Positions 34,620 to 45,418 of a stretch of 64,000 bases of DNA are shown one piece after another. This DNA comes from Actinomucor elegans (lineage: Eukaryota > Mucoromycota > Mucoromycetes > Mucorales > Mucoraceae): contig JAMSLZ010000017.1 in NCBI GenBank assembly GCA_026027325.1, positions 186,001 through 250,000 on the forward strand, given 5' to 3'. A program made the translations under genes and the position numbers. The notes below the pieces were generated by a model. That model worked only from the letters and a program-made list of their open reading frames with translations. It searched no databases and had not been told where the DNA came from. Within the stretch, counting starts at the first letter, position 1; every line of letters begins with the position of its first letter.

Positions 34620-36614
34620 ATGGTTCGTCATTTACCGATAGAAATCATAGAACAGATTGTGTACTTTTTACCAAATAATACTGATATAATACAATGCTTG
34701 CTAACCTGTAAGGCTTGGCATGCTATTTTGTATCGTATATTGGTGCGCTCTGTCACGATCAAACATAGAAGACAGTTAAAGCAATTTCTCCAATTGGTTA
34801 GTAGTAAACATGAAGACGATGCGCAAGAAAACACCATTGGCAGGCACGTTCGAGAATTACATCTCAAAAATCGCGTAGGATTAACTAAAGAGCACTTTAA
34901 ACTTCTCGGGCAATACTGTCCTTATATTGAAGTATTCAAATTTCGAGACTGGCGTCATTACAAACTGTCTGCTTTCCAGCCTTTCAAGCGCCTGAAACAA
35001 ATACCAAAGATATATGATCGATTTAAAGGACAAGCGGCCTTGTTTGAGTCACGTATGACTTTGACTCACTTGGAACTGGGTATGCGTATCTGTCGAGATC
35101 TAGTAGTTCAAGGATGGCTCTTGCCCTTCTTATCTTTAGGATCCAACTTGACCCATTTGCGTTTAGACGGCTATTTTAACCCTACAACACGTATGGGCCA
35201 CTTGGAGTTTAACTTTTTTCATTGGGACGCGCTTCACCACTTGTGCAAGCATTTGACTCATATCCAAATGCATTCTGTAATTTTGACAGCGACAGTAGCG
35301 GACGTAAAAAATATGGAGGCTGCCATAAACGCGAATACAGTAGACCCGATGCCTCGAATGAAATCGCTTGACCTTAAAAGCTTGAGCATAGAAAATCCAA
35401 TTTGGTTACCGTATCTAGCCAAGAAGTATCCCAACCTACATACACTTGTCATTCGATTTGATATGTGTGCTTTTATTCATTATCAGGAACCTTATCAGGT
35501 GTTGGAGCCGGAAGAGTGCTGCACTGCTTTTTTGGCTATGGCAGATTATGTATCGCCTCATCTACGGACATTGACCTTACAAAGTCTATATGCGTCGCAT
35601 TTTCCTGGCAAAGCATTTTTCGACAATTTAACCTCTAAAGACATCAAGTTAGATTCACTTCAAGTTAATTTTGAAACCAACAGACGTTCACTTGTCGGAC
35701 TCAGCATGCCTGTCCTGAAATCCATGTTGGTGGGACAGACCAATACCCTCAAGAAATTGGATATAGATCTATGGGTGGGTGCACAGGCATATTTCAGAGA
35801 CTTTCTACAGCCAATCGCGGCATGTTCTCGGCTGGTAGATTTACATCTTTGCAACGATGATCTTGTTCAATTTCATTTTAGTCCGATTCCTTTAGATGTC
35901 TTACTGGATGAATGCGCCCATTTGCAAAAACTAAGCTTGGGCCGAATTGCGTTAGTTATTGAAGATAAGCATACAACAAACCAGTACCATCCGCTCAAAC
36001 ATTTTGCCATTTCGGTAGCTCGCATTGATGAAGCCTTATTCAGATATCTCTCAGCCCGATGTCCTGATATTGATCATTTAGACGTCGATACTTGCTTTTG
36101 GATGCCTCGAGAACTAGAAATGAAGATCCATATGCCACATAATCGTTTCGAATATGTTCATATTGGTGATTTCAACAAAATACATACACCACGTATGGAA
36201 GGAGACTTGGGTAACGGTATGCCTGTTAATATCTTTGGTGTCGCACAATTGGACAAAGTGCAAAAACAAAGGGCACGGTACCAGCACTCAAAACATACTC
36301 TGAAAGATGTAGATGAAGAAGATATTACAAGTTGGTATCATTTATATGAAATAGATGACGGTAGAGTGCGGTATCCACCTTCAGCTTTACGAAAATTGCG
36401 ACCAGAAGAAGTCATTTCACTCAAAGGCTTGATTATTCATTACCAAGCAAATTATCATCTGGAACCAACCATGGCACTTGATATGAATATGATTGAAAGA
36501 TTCGTGCCCAAGAAAGATTGGCGGGATGATGTACATTATGGCTATGTAGCTCTCACTTGTAAATCCGTACGCACGCTCAAATACAACTTTAATAGAATCG
36601 ATTGGGCTTTATAG
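34620..36614 (+). CDS. F-box protein, large Mucorales-type
   Basis: Single exon, 664 residues from the Met at 34620 (an in-frame Met at 34563 would add 19). The F-box is at the very start: MVRHLPIEIIEQIVYFLPNN then DIIQCLLTCKAWHAILYRIL. The rest has leucine-rich stretches such as LTHLELGMRICRDL, LTHIQMHSVILTA and LRTLTLQSLY, then a long C-terminal half with PHNRFEYVHIGDFNKIH and ALRKLRPEEVISLKGLIIHY. It presumably binds SKP1 as an SCF substrate receptor. It is not a close copy of the F-box protein at 16810-18543. The substrate is unknown. Confidence 0.83.
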   Translation: MVRHLPIEIIEQIVYFLPNNTDIIQCLLTCKAWHAILYRILVRSVTIKHRRQLKQFLQLVSSKHEDDAQENTIGRHVRELHLKNRVGLTKEHFKLLGQYCPYIEVFKFRDWRHYKLSAFQPFKRLKQIPKIYDRFKGQAALFESRMTLTHLELGMRICRDLVVQGWLLPFLSLGSNLTHLRLDGYFNPTTRMGHLEFNFFHWDALHHLCKHLTHIQMHSVILTATVADVKNMEAAINANTVDPMPRMKSLDLKSLSIENPIWLPYLAKKYPNLHTLVIRFDMCAFIHYQEPYQVLEPEECCTAFLAMADYVSPHLRTLTLQSLYASHFPGKAFFDNLTSKDIKLDSLQVNFETNRRSLVGLSMPVLKSMLVGQTNTLKKLDIDLWVGAQAYFRDFLQPIAACSRLVDLHLCNDDLVQFHFSPIPLDVLLDECAHLQKLSLGRIALVIEDKHTTNQYHPLKHFAISVARIDEALFRYLSARCPDIDHLDVDTCFWMPRELEMKIHMPHNRFEYVHIGDFNKIHTPRMEGDLGNGMPVNIFGVAQLDKVQKQRARYQHSKHTLKDVDEEDITSWYHLYEIDDGRVRYPPSALRKLRPEEVISLKGLIIHYQANYHLEPTMALDMNMIERFVPKKDWRDDVHYGYVALTCKSVRTLKYNFNRIDWAL

Positions 36615-37547
36615 TTGAAAAAAAAAAGACTCATTTCCAATAAACCAGTTCGATATTATACTTCAATATATTTGGGCGTGGAAATACTACAAATTCACAT
36701 TTCTTTTGACTGACCTATTTTAATACACAACTAACAGTATAATTATAGTCATATGTAACAACAGATGCTGTAGCTCATTCTGAGCATGGATTATTAACCA
36801 GATGAAAACTTATGCCAAGATCTGCCGGGAAGACCTATAGATTATTAAATCTGAAAGACATATATTTTACTGACAACTATTAACATCATTATTTTTTAGT
36901 TGAATAAAAAATCTAATATAAACAGCAGTTTATTCTGAACATGATTTAGTAATTAGTTACGATATTAAACTCGGACAGGTTAAAGATCTACAGTTCAGTA
37001 ATATTGAGGCTCTATGAATTGTATGTAATATAATTGTTTGTAAATATTGAATAGCGTATTCGCTATAATTAAGTTAAATAATGGCTTTATTAGGTACAGT
37101 GATTTATTCTTAACATGAACTTGCTCACTGAATGCTACATCTGTTCAATTTTTTAGGCAGGGCAATTTAATTTTTTTTATTTTTTATTTTTATCGTTGGA
37201 CAGCTGAAATTTCGTCACCTAAAAATACCATAATGACTAGAAAAAAAATAACAAATACATATTGGAGGTATAAGCTATCAATATATGTCATAGAGCTGTT
37301 AGTTTTCTTTCAATTGATATACATTATGCAAGATACATAATGAAAGTAACTATCAAACTGTAAACTGGAAAAAAGATATACTAGCGGAGTTTTATAGCAT
37401 TTAATACAATCAAGTGGCAACTATTTAACATATTGCACAAAAAGAAGCGTAAGATATTCTATAACTTTGTGAAGTTTCAAAGCGGGTCCCCAGTGAATAT
37501 TCCCAAGTTGTTTTGTCAATAGACCAGAGAAGAACAATAATAATAAT
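36615..37547. other. Intergenic region with degraded repeat motif
   Basis: About 930 bases between the F-box gene and the CACTA element. A motif like GCTCATTCTGAGCATG occurs at 36774, as TTTATTCTGAACATG near 36933 and as TTTATTCTTAACATG near 37105, roughly 160-170 bases apart, suggesting a decayed tandem or dispersed repeat. No gene was recognised. Confidence 0.5.
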
Positions 37548-37561
37548 CACTATGGGAAAAA
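37548..37561 (+). repeat. Left terminal inverted repeat of the CACTA element
   Basis: CACTATGGGAAAAA, preceded by the AAT target duplication. Pairs perfectly with 42773-42786. Confidence 0.93.
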
Positions 37562-37857
37562 AAAAGTGAAATAAAGTGAATTCATGGCAAAATCAAGTGA
37601 ATTTCAAGTGAATTAGTGCTTTCACCTGAATTTAAAGTGAAATAAAGTGAATTTCATGGCAACTTGGAAACCAGGTTAATGCACCTTAACTTTTATTTCC
37701 ATTATTTTTCCATGAATTTCCATGTTTCCCAATTGGAGTGAATATGGAGCTAGTTCGAGTAAATTGTATGTTAAACTAAACAGTGAAGCAGAGCTCTGGT
37801 TTCAACGAATATAAGACAGCATTGATAGTATAGAATAAATTTATATATGTACTTGGT

Positions 37858-40800
37858 TTAATAAGGTCTCCAAGCAACATATGTTTTGTCTTTATTTAAT
37901 AAAGAAGGTATAAGTATAGCATATCCTATTATGTCCTTGGCTTTGATTATTTTCCATAGGAGCCTTTCTTCATAGGGTTGCGTATAATAGCAGCATGTTT
38001 GACCATCAAACACTAAAGTCGTTTGATGTTGTAATAAGGCAAGTATTTGATCTTTCCATCTAATAAACTGCTTTACTTGGCCTATATTATATTGTAAGGA
38101 CATAGTATCATCTGATATGTATGCAACTATCTTTTGGTTTTGTTTTCTTGAAGAAATATCAACGGTTTGGCCATTCCTCGTTTTACCGTAAGTATTAGAA
38201 GTAGAAACAGAGTACTCCTCTTCTGTTGAACTGGAACCATTATGATCGGCTAGATATTGCTGGATTAGATGCTTAATATCACACGTTGGAAATAATTGGT
38301 TGATTAAGTCAGCAGAAGAAGGTTTAAATACCATATCTTCATCAACACTATGGCTTTCAATTCCAATCTGCCAGTTTTTATACGCTTTTGTGTAGTGATC
38401 CATTAGAACAGTGACAGAGTTTTTTTGAGGATTTTGTTTAGACTTGATATGTCTTTTTACATCTTGAATACTTCTTTCAAGAGTTCGGGCGCTTATCAAT
38501 CTAAGTGGACCAAGCTGAAAAATAATATAGGACAAATGTTTTAGATAATGCTGGTTAATGGTAAATGTATCTTTTCCCATCTTCTGCAGTAAGAACGCAT
38601 GCCATCTTTTTACTAATCTAGAATGAAAAGACGATATAAATTATCGAAAACTTAGCATAGCTGCACGTAGTAGTCTCTCAAAAAAAAAACTTACTCATCA
38701 ATCCGTAACAGATCACTTGGATATATGTTGAATTTTTGGGTCAAAGTGCAGACCATGGATATTGATTTCAAAGCATTGCACGCATCATCAACAGCTTCCA
38801 GTACAGGAGAAGCTACCTTTCTCTTCTTTTTTCTATTTCTTTCGGTTTGGTAAATATCAGCATGTTGTTTTCGTAACGCCTCCACTACCAAAGTGGGTAC
38901 TATGTACATTAAAAAATCAATCCAGTCAACGCTACGAGATTGGCCTGATTTGGAAGAAATATCTAAGTGAAGAAAAAAGCAAGGATATTAATTCATTGGA
39001 ATAATTAGCATTAAGTTTCTTGAGTTAATCTCTAATACCTATAAATTGACCATCAATGGCTCCATTTGGAAGCATTCGTTGTATTTGAACCATTGCTCTG
39101 CCAATTTCTTCTCTATAGGCGTTCCGAAGGAACAAAGGGTTATAGTATCCGAATCTCTGAGAGTCATCCTTCATCATGGACCATATGTGCTTGGCTATAT
39201 TCATTCCCCATAAGTGCATCTCATCTAATCCAAAAAATGAACATCCATGAAAGCTTTTTAATAATGCAAATGGCAATTTCCCTTTGAGTGAAGTAGCCTA
39301 GATAGTTAATCAAATCATACTGCATTAGACACTGATACAGTTACTATTGTTTAATTTATTAAGCTTCTTACCAAGTCACCGTTTTGATAATCCTCAGAAG
39401 TCCTTAATGGGTATTCAATGGGCTCTTGTGCTTCATTTGTTCCAGGAAAAACTATAGTCCTTTTTGATTTGGAATAAATGCCTTTGATCTTGCAAATGCG
39501 GCATCCATGGTAAGAATTATGGCCAGCATGTAAACATAGCTCTGATAGTCCAGGAATATCACCAATTATGTTTAATAAGTGGGCCTTTATACGGATGGAA
39601 GAGGTTCCTGTTTCGACAATAATGCCTTCTGTTTCCAAAACGAGAAGCTCCTGGATGGTAGGATAAAGGAAACTAAAGATATCATAGGGTTTTCTCGGAC
39701 CAGGTATGACGGCAACGATCAGTCTGTTTTCTGGATCAAATCTATAATAGAGCATTTAATTTATCCATTAAAGTTTCAGCGCCAAGTTATTTTGTTTTGT
39801 ACCTTTGTTCTGGTGGTATATCATTAATAGTAAACATGATAATTGCCATACTATTATCACCTGTGTCAAAAGGATGGAATCCATCGTAATGGAACGAGAG
39901 CGAGAGGTTATAGTCTTCTTCGGCGTCACTATTTCTACTTTTAAAAGCGAATCCATCCAATATATCTCTCTCGCAGCCATCAAGCTCATCGGTTGAACTA
40001 TACACAGAGCTACGCGTAGCTTTATATTTCAACTTCTTCCTATTCTTTTCAGACAGCATAAAATAGGCCAACTGCTTACTAAGTGATAGTTGGTAATGCT
40101 TGGCTTTAGCTTCCATGATAGTTGATGTGGACGATGTCTCTTCATAACGATGTCTCTTGCAACTTAACCTAGGGCAAGCAGTTTGACTGTCACCAGGGTA
40201 ATACATGTAGCACCCTTCAGGACACATGTCATATTTATCAGCTTGAAGTTGGATTATATGATTATTATTAATGCTTTCGCATTTATACGGGCTGATGAAT
40301 TTTAGATGTTCTATAAAAGAAAATAAGAATAGCAGTGAGCACACTGGTAGTAGTAAAGCAGCAAGATGGAAATAATAACTATACCACTATTCATCTCAAT
40401 TAAGTACTCATTGAAGAAGTTGAATATTTTTTCGGTCGTACTTTTTGATACATTGTTTTCTTTTAAGAGATACTTCAGTTCTAGACTTTTCCTCTCTGGA
40501 GGACTTAAAATATCCATGTACTGTTTACCATCGTCCTTGATTTTAAGCTGAATAGGATGGGTAATAGTATCTTTGAATTTGCTTAATCTAGAGTATATTT
40601 CTTCCACTGTGGTTTTTTTTATTGCGTCTTCTTCTATAGCGCCAACTGTTCGCCAACCTTCTTGTATTACCTTAGTTTTTTCTGAATTTTCTTCTTCATT
40701 CGCTATAGAGTCGCATTCATCCAAGCTGTTCATATCTACAGAGTTACTGAAATCACAGTGGCTTGTTCGTAAAATATCAGCAGGATTGTTATTTACAATA

Positions 40801-41012
40801 TCAGTGCTTGATTGATGTTGCGTTTCATGGTTTAAAAGATCATCTGATACATAAGGGTTACTGGCGAAATGACCTTGCTGAGATAGTGTAAGTTTCTGCT
40901 TTACTTGACTATATATATTGAAAGCACGTCGCATTCTGCAATTGATAATATGCCTTCTTATTTCTTTTTTAGTAAAGTACTGTTGACACACTGGGCAGTT
41001 TTCACCAGGCAT
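37858..41012 (-). CDS. Tnp2-type (CACTA) transposase
   Basis: Catalyses cut-and-paste transposition by binding and cleaving element ends. Six exons: 41012-40385, 40310-39803, 39741-39372, 39297-39039, 38962-38695 and 38617-37858; five GT-AG introns keep one frame to give 930 residues. A zinc-binding motif C6-C9-H21-C25 (CPVCQQYF) opens the protein. The Tnp2 core has SFHYDGFHPFDTG (about 350), IPPEQRYK joined to FDPENRLIVAVIPGPRKP, GDIPGLSELCLHAGHNSYHG with CRICKIKG (about 440), and FGLDEMHLWGMNIAKHIWSM (about 530), the D/D/E-type landmarks of the family. An upstream Met at 41084 could extend the N-terminus by 24 residues. No internal stop or frameshift was found. No similar gene lies in the rest of the window. 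Confidence 0.9.
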
Positions 41013-41625
41013 TATTCTTGTTGAAATAGGCGAAAGAGTAAAATAAAGGTAAAAGCGTTGGGACTCTGCACGTATTATATGCACAGTTTTAGAGATGCGG
41101 TAAAAATTGAATAAAAAGCGAATAAATGAATTAAAACCGTTTTATGAGGTTTTATTGATCTAAAGTAAGTTTAGCTATCCTATCTAGCACGTATGTCTTG
41201 TATTTAGATTTCAAAGAAAATAGTCTCTTGGTAACAATCAAAGGTCTTTTTTAATATATGTTCACTCTGCATTAATTGTCCTTTCAGCGGTGATCCAAAC
41301 TTCCCTCTTTAGATGGATGGTTAGATGAAACCCATTCCTTAATATATATATGCAGAGTGCCATATGTGCGTTTCACCACAAGAGAGATATCAATATTCGA
41401 GCAAGGTTTGTTTATTACGCATAATTACGTTACATTAGCTCTAATAGGTTCTGATTTTTTGTATATGATACCTAGCACTTCCTGGTAAGATTCTCCCGAC
41501 ACAGGCTATACCTATTAAGTTAAAGCCATTTTTAACTGCAGGGCTTATGATATAAAGATGGTTCCACTACATGCATTTCTTTTGCACTCATTTCTTTCCA
41601 TAAATTTTATAAAATCATTAGAATC
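41013..41625. promoter_or_regulatory. Divergent promoter region inside the CACTA element
   Basis: This 613-bp non-coding stretch separates the start codons of the transposase (minus) and the companion gene (plus). It should contain both promoters. No defined regulatory motif was recognised. Confidence 0.5.
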
Positions 41626-42299
41626 ATGCCAGCTAACAGAAGACAAATTAGACAGACCAGCCAATCCAGTCAATCCAGCAGCAGAGAAAACGACAGAGAT
41701 CTTAACAGTCAAATAAATCTACCTCCACCTTGGATGGAAGATTTTAAACAAGATCTCGTAAACTATTTCGATGAAAAGCTTCAACCCTCTTTAAACATAG
41801 GAAGCTCAAAAACTATCCCAGTGCCAAAGAAGCAAAGGAGAGTAAATTCTAAAGTCTATATCCAATGCTTTTTAAAAGAACACCTAAAGGAGCCAGTGCC
41901 TAATGATGAAGATATCAGCAGCCTGATGGGAATACTTGATCAAGAAGCTTTCTCTTCAGTACTAACTTTTGCGCAGCAGAACCCAGAAGCTGCATGTAAA
42001 AGCTGGAGGCTGCTTTCTTCTCTTAATAAGCTCTCCATGATACAGTCGGCACTACAACAGTCGATAGCATCAGATGAACGGCTTGCTATCATCAACAAGT
42101 GTGTAAGATTTTGGCCTTGCGAGTTTCTTGTGCAAGAAAAATGGACTAACAGAAGCAAATATAACAGGAAGAAAGTGTAAGTGTACATTCTATAACTATT
42201 GCATATTGAATCAAAAGGAGAGAAAAATGAACACCCATTTGTAGGCTTCAAGCGGAAGGTGCGCAGTTAAGAAATGCAAGAAATCAAGGACTGCAGTAA
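41626..42299 (+). CDS. Companion protein of the CACTA element (unknown function)
   Basis: Exons 41626-42176 and 42245-42299 give 201 residues (intron GTAAGT...TTGTAG). The N-terminus is Gln/Ser/Arg-rich (residues 1-30), followed by LPPPWMEDFKQDLVNYFDEK, a basic patch (PKKQRRVNSK) and a helical region with LKEHLKEPVPNDEDI and KSWRLLSSLN. No known domain was recognised. The ORF lies wholly inside the terminal repeats and is divergent from the transposase, so it is very likely element-encoded. By analogy with En/Spm, whose second protein TnpA binds subterminal repeats, it may bind the 39-bp repeats near its 3' end; that is inference only. If the intron is not removed, the protein stops a few bases later at 42180 with a shorter tail. 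Confidence 0.7.
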
Positions 42300-42458
42300 T
42301 ATATCAGTAAATATAATTAGCTTAATATTATATACCCATTTTGTATCGTTTATCTTATTGAATAAAGAGTCATCATTACACATATGTTGTTTCATTATCT
42401 ATACATGGTTAATACATGCAAAAAAGGTTGAAATATAAGTGGTTGAAATCATAGGAAG

Positions 42459-42692
42459 GTTAACATGCTTTTCGAGTGAATTGCAAGTGAATTGCAAGTT
42501 AACATGTTTTTCGAGTGAATTGCAAGTGAATTGCAAGTTAACATGTTTTTCGAGTGAATTGCAAGTGAATTGCAAGTTAACATGTTTTTCGAGTGAATTG
42601 CAAGTGAATTGCGAGTTAACATGTTTTTCGAGTTAATTTAAGGTGAATTTCGGGTTAACCTGATTTTCAAGTGAATTGCAGGTGAATTGCAA
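42459..42692 (+). repeat. 39-bp subterminal tandem repeat, six units
   Basis: Six head-to-tail units of 39 bp start at 42459, 42498, 42537, 42576, 42615 and 42654. Each begins GTTAACATG and contains GAGTGAATTGCAAGTGAATT. The first four are nearly identical, and the last two diverge. The array sits about 80 bp inside the right end of the element, where such elements carry transposase-binding repeats. Confidence 0.95.
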
Positions 42693-42772
42693 GTTAACTT
42701 GAATTCACTCGAAACGGCAACGATTCTCCTGCAAACCGAGTTAACTTGAAATTCACTCGAAATTCACTCGAA

Positions 42773-42786
42773 TTTTTCCCATAGTG
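42773..42786 (-). repeat. Right terminal inverted repeat of the CACTA element
   Basis: TTTTTCCCATAGTG on the plus strand, followed by the AAT target duplication. Pairs perfectly with 37548-37561. Confidence 0.93.
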
Positions 42787-42949
42787 AATTCACATTATTT
42801 ATTTTCCGCACCCAATCATGCTCCTTCATAATCGAAAATGTTCAGTGAGCCAATCATTTTCGAACAATTCATCACTGCTGCAAAACTGCACATATTTCGA
42901 GCTGTTCGTTCTACTACCTATATCTTTTGCTTCTTGAGCGCTATACATA

Positions 42950-43826
42950 ATGAAATTGTCTTTATTGCTTGCAAATCTTGCTTTTATCCCTACATTATTT
43001 GCTGCATCCAATGTACCTGAAGTAGAGGATGGTAATTACTAGAGTGAATTGAATGTTTCTCGGCATTGTTTTTAAATGAAATCGTTAGGTTTCGAGCAAG
43101 TAACCTGTGGAAGCGCTATCAAGCTTACAAGCAAAGCAAATGGATATAAGCTACATTCGCATGGAGTCACTTATGGTATAGTATTCAATAAACATCAATA
43201 TATATCACGTTATTGATAGCGAAATAAGGCAGTGGATCAGGTCAACAGTCAGTCACTGGGTTCCCTAACGCAGATGACAGTAATAGTTTCTGGATCGTAG
43301 AAGCAGCTTCTGGAAAGCTTTGTAAGAGAGGGTAAACAAAACAAAAACAAAAACCATCTAAATGACATCAAAAAAAAAAAAAATTGACATAATTCAATTA
43401 GTGAGCCGGTACCTTGTGGATCATCCGTGCGTTTACGACACGCCAATACGCATGGTTATCTTCATAGTCACCTTCATCAATCACCTCTTTCAAGACAACA
43501 GGAAGTAAGCTGTTATGACGGTAGAGATTCAGGCGATAACTGGAAGGTGGAATGCTTAAATACCAACGACAAAATATGGTTACGCGAGAGCACAGTTCAA
43601 TTTGTGCACGAAGACACCAATGCCTATTTGAGTAGCTTTGCCAATCATCAATTCGGTCAGCCTATTCCCGGACAATTGGAAGTGGCCGCCTCTAAGTATG
43701 CTTCAAAAAATTCGCAGTGGATGGCACAGGTAATATTCAAATCAGACTTACTATACTCTCAAACTAATACTGATTGTCTAAAAAATGATACAGGAAGGTG
43801 TTTATTTTGCTTCATCTTCAAAATAA
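42950..43826 (+). CDS. SDF2-like ER-luminal MIR domain protein
   Basis: SDF2 proteins are ER luminal partners of the Hsp40/BiP system and share MIR repeats with protein O-mannosyltransferases. Exons 42950-43031, 43089-43175, 43229-43331, 43402-43729 and 43794-43826 give 210 residues. A signal peptide is evident (MKLSLLLANLAFIPTLFAAS). The MIR repeats follow: VTCGSAIKL, KLHSHGVTYGSGSGQQSVTG, PCGSSVRLRHANTHGYLHSH, SRQQEVSCYDGRDSGDNWKV, and HQFGQPIPGQLEVAASKYAS near the end. The protein stops at FASSSK with no HDEL-like signal visible. The CACTA insertion ends 163 bp upstream of the start codon. It converges with the mL44 gene, 46 bp away. Confidence 0.92.
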
Positions 43827-43872
43827 TAAAAGATCTAGAGATAAAAAAAAAGAACAAAGGAAAGGAATTTGC

Positions 43873-44880
43873 TTAGACGATAGCTTGAGTATTGCCCAAA
43901 GGAGCAGCAACATATTTGTCTACATTTTCAGCATCAGAGGGCAATGTAAAGTCCTTCTTTTCTTGACCGTAGTAGCTTATTAAAGCGTCTTGACAGGCCT
44001 ATATGGATTCATTAGTTTATACTATATAGGCACTTGATTTGAGTTACTTACTCTGAATTCAGCCATCTTGAGAGAACTACCAAATCCTTCACCCAACTTA
44101 TTTTGTCCAGAAAAGACACCAACTACAAATACAGGAGCTGAAGAAGCACGACCTGTTTCTGAAATCAAACGGGATTGAGCAGGTTCTTTATGCAATTGCT
44201 TCAACAAGGCTGTCAAATGACGCTTAGGTTCCTGTACTTTGATAATAGGTCGAATATCAAAATCGCGACTCAACACGAAATCGTGAATGAACTTTTTGGC
44301 TGCTTCTTGTCCTTGTTCTTGGTAAATGGCACCAATCAAGGCATTCATACAGTCAGCCATCACTGTGCTATAACCCAACTTGACACTCTCGTCCTCAGGT
44401 GCTTTCCATGTCACAGTATGTTGTAAACCAACTTCGGTAGCGATTTTAGTGAAAGACTTGTTGCCGATGAAAGCTCTTAGGGCAGTGTTGAAGGCTCCAG
44501 GGTGAAGAGAAGGATATTTACAATGAACGTATTCGGTGGCGAATAAACCAACAACACGCTTGCCAATAAATTCTAAGGTGGCGTTATTGTTTGAATCTTG
44601 AACAGACTTGTGAGTGAGTGCTTGCTTTAAAATGTTCGAGTCCAAGGATTGAAGTCCAAGACGGGCTCCAAGAGCATGAATAGGTGCTCTATCGTCTGAT
44701 TCAGTTTGGTGTATGGGTTGAGTGTGAAGTAATGCTGAAGCAAAGCGAGGTGCTATGTATAGAAAAAGTAATTAATTAGTTGGTTTGTCCGAGATTCTTT
44801 TACGAATTACTCGTACCTGACTTGGTAGCAGCAAGGAACTTGGTTGAAAGCGTCTGTGACTTGGTAAAGATATTCAACAT
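43873..44880 (-). CDS. MRPL3: Mitochondrial large ribosomal subunit protein mL44 (MRPL3)
   Basis: A structural protein of the mitochondrial large ribosomal subunit with a degenerate RNase III fold and a double-stranded RNA-binding domain. Exons 44880-44817, 44752-44052 and 43998-43873 give 296 residues. The N-terminus is basic/hydroxylated (MLNIFTKSQTLSTKFLAATK), as a mitochondrial presequence should be. The RNase III-like helix reads NATLEFIGKRVVG, where active RNase III enzymes have an E-x-L-G-D motif; here GD is GK, so cleavage activity is not expected, as in other mL44 proteins. The dsRBD-like part has HLTALLKQLHKEP, APVFVVGVFSG and KLGEGFGSSLKMAEFRAC. The gene is divergent from WASP. Confidence 0.9.
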
Positions 44881-45418
44881 GATAGATTCCTTTTTTGAAT
44901 GGTTGACACAATCGATAAAAAGAGTCCTGGCTGTCTAACTTCTTTCCTCCTCCTCTCTGCCTTTCACTCAAACTTTCACTTGGTACCGTGGCAAGTGATT
45001 TGAGCGGGGGTTCATAACGTGGCTTGATAAAAAGGAAAAAAGGTCACAATCCCTCACTCTCAAGTAATTTATGCATATGGCACTGTATTCAGTTACAGAA
45101 TATGCCTGAATACAAAGATATTTGTCCACCATTCATAAAGTTTAAAGTAATTTCTATTTGCGATAGGTGGTGTATTTTGTTTGATACTGTGTAAATATCG
45201 AGAAAAACCGGGAAAAAAAGGTGAAATATCGAATTACACGAGCTCAGAGCTTCAATCCCTTACCTTTTAAGGCGTTGCGGTCTTTAAAGTTATTCCCGGC
45301 GCCAGATGCACTATTATACTAATCGAGCAAAACGAGCTGCACTTGCCTCTTCTCTTCCTTAACTTTCTTTTTGCCAAGAAACTTTTAAACACCTTTTTAT
45401 ATATAATCAATAATATCA
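44881..45418. promoter_or_regulatory. Divergent intergenic region between mL44 and WASP genes
   Basis: About 540 bases separate two divergent start codons, so both promoters should lie here. No defined motif or RNA gene was recognised. Confidence 0.45.

Larger units (their letters stand above)
37548..42786. mobile_element. Complete CACTA-type DNA transposon (5,239 bp)
   Basis: The left terminus CACTATGGGAAAAA (37548-37561) is matched exactly by its reverse complement at 42773-42786. Both sides are flanked by AAT (37545-37547 and 42787-42789), the 3-bp target duplication expected for CACTA elements. Inside are a Tnp2-type transposase gene on the minus strand and a companion gene on the plus strand, sharing a 613-bp divergent region. 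Both ends carry GTGAATT-rich subterminal repeats: a pair of AAGTGAAATAAAGTGAATT units on the left (about 37567 and 37639) and a 39-bp array on the right. Perfect termini, perfect duplication and two open genes suggest a recent and possibly active insertion. Confidence 0.93.

Noticed and set aside
42439..42636. ORF with a 13-residue repeated peptide
   Set aside because: It is a reading of the 39-bp subterminal DNA repeat of the transposon; the repeat length is a multiple of three.
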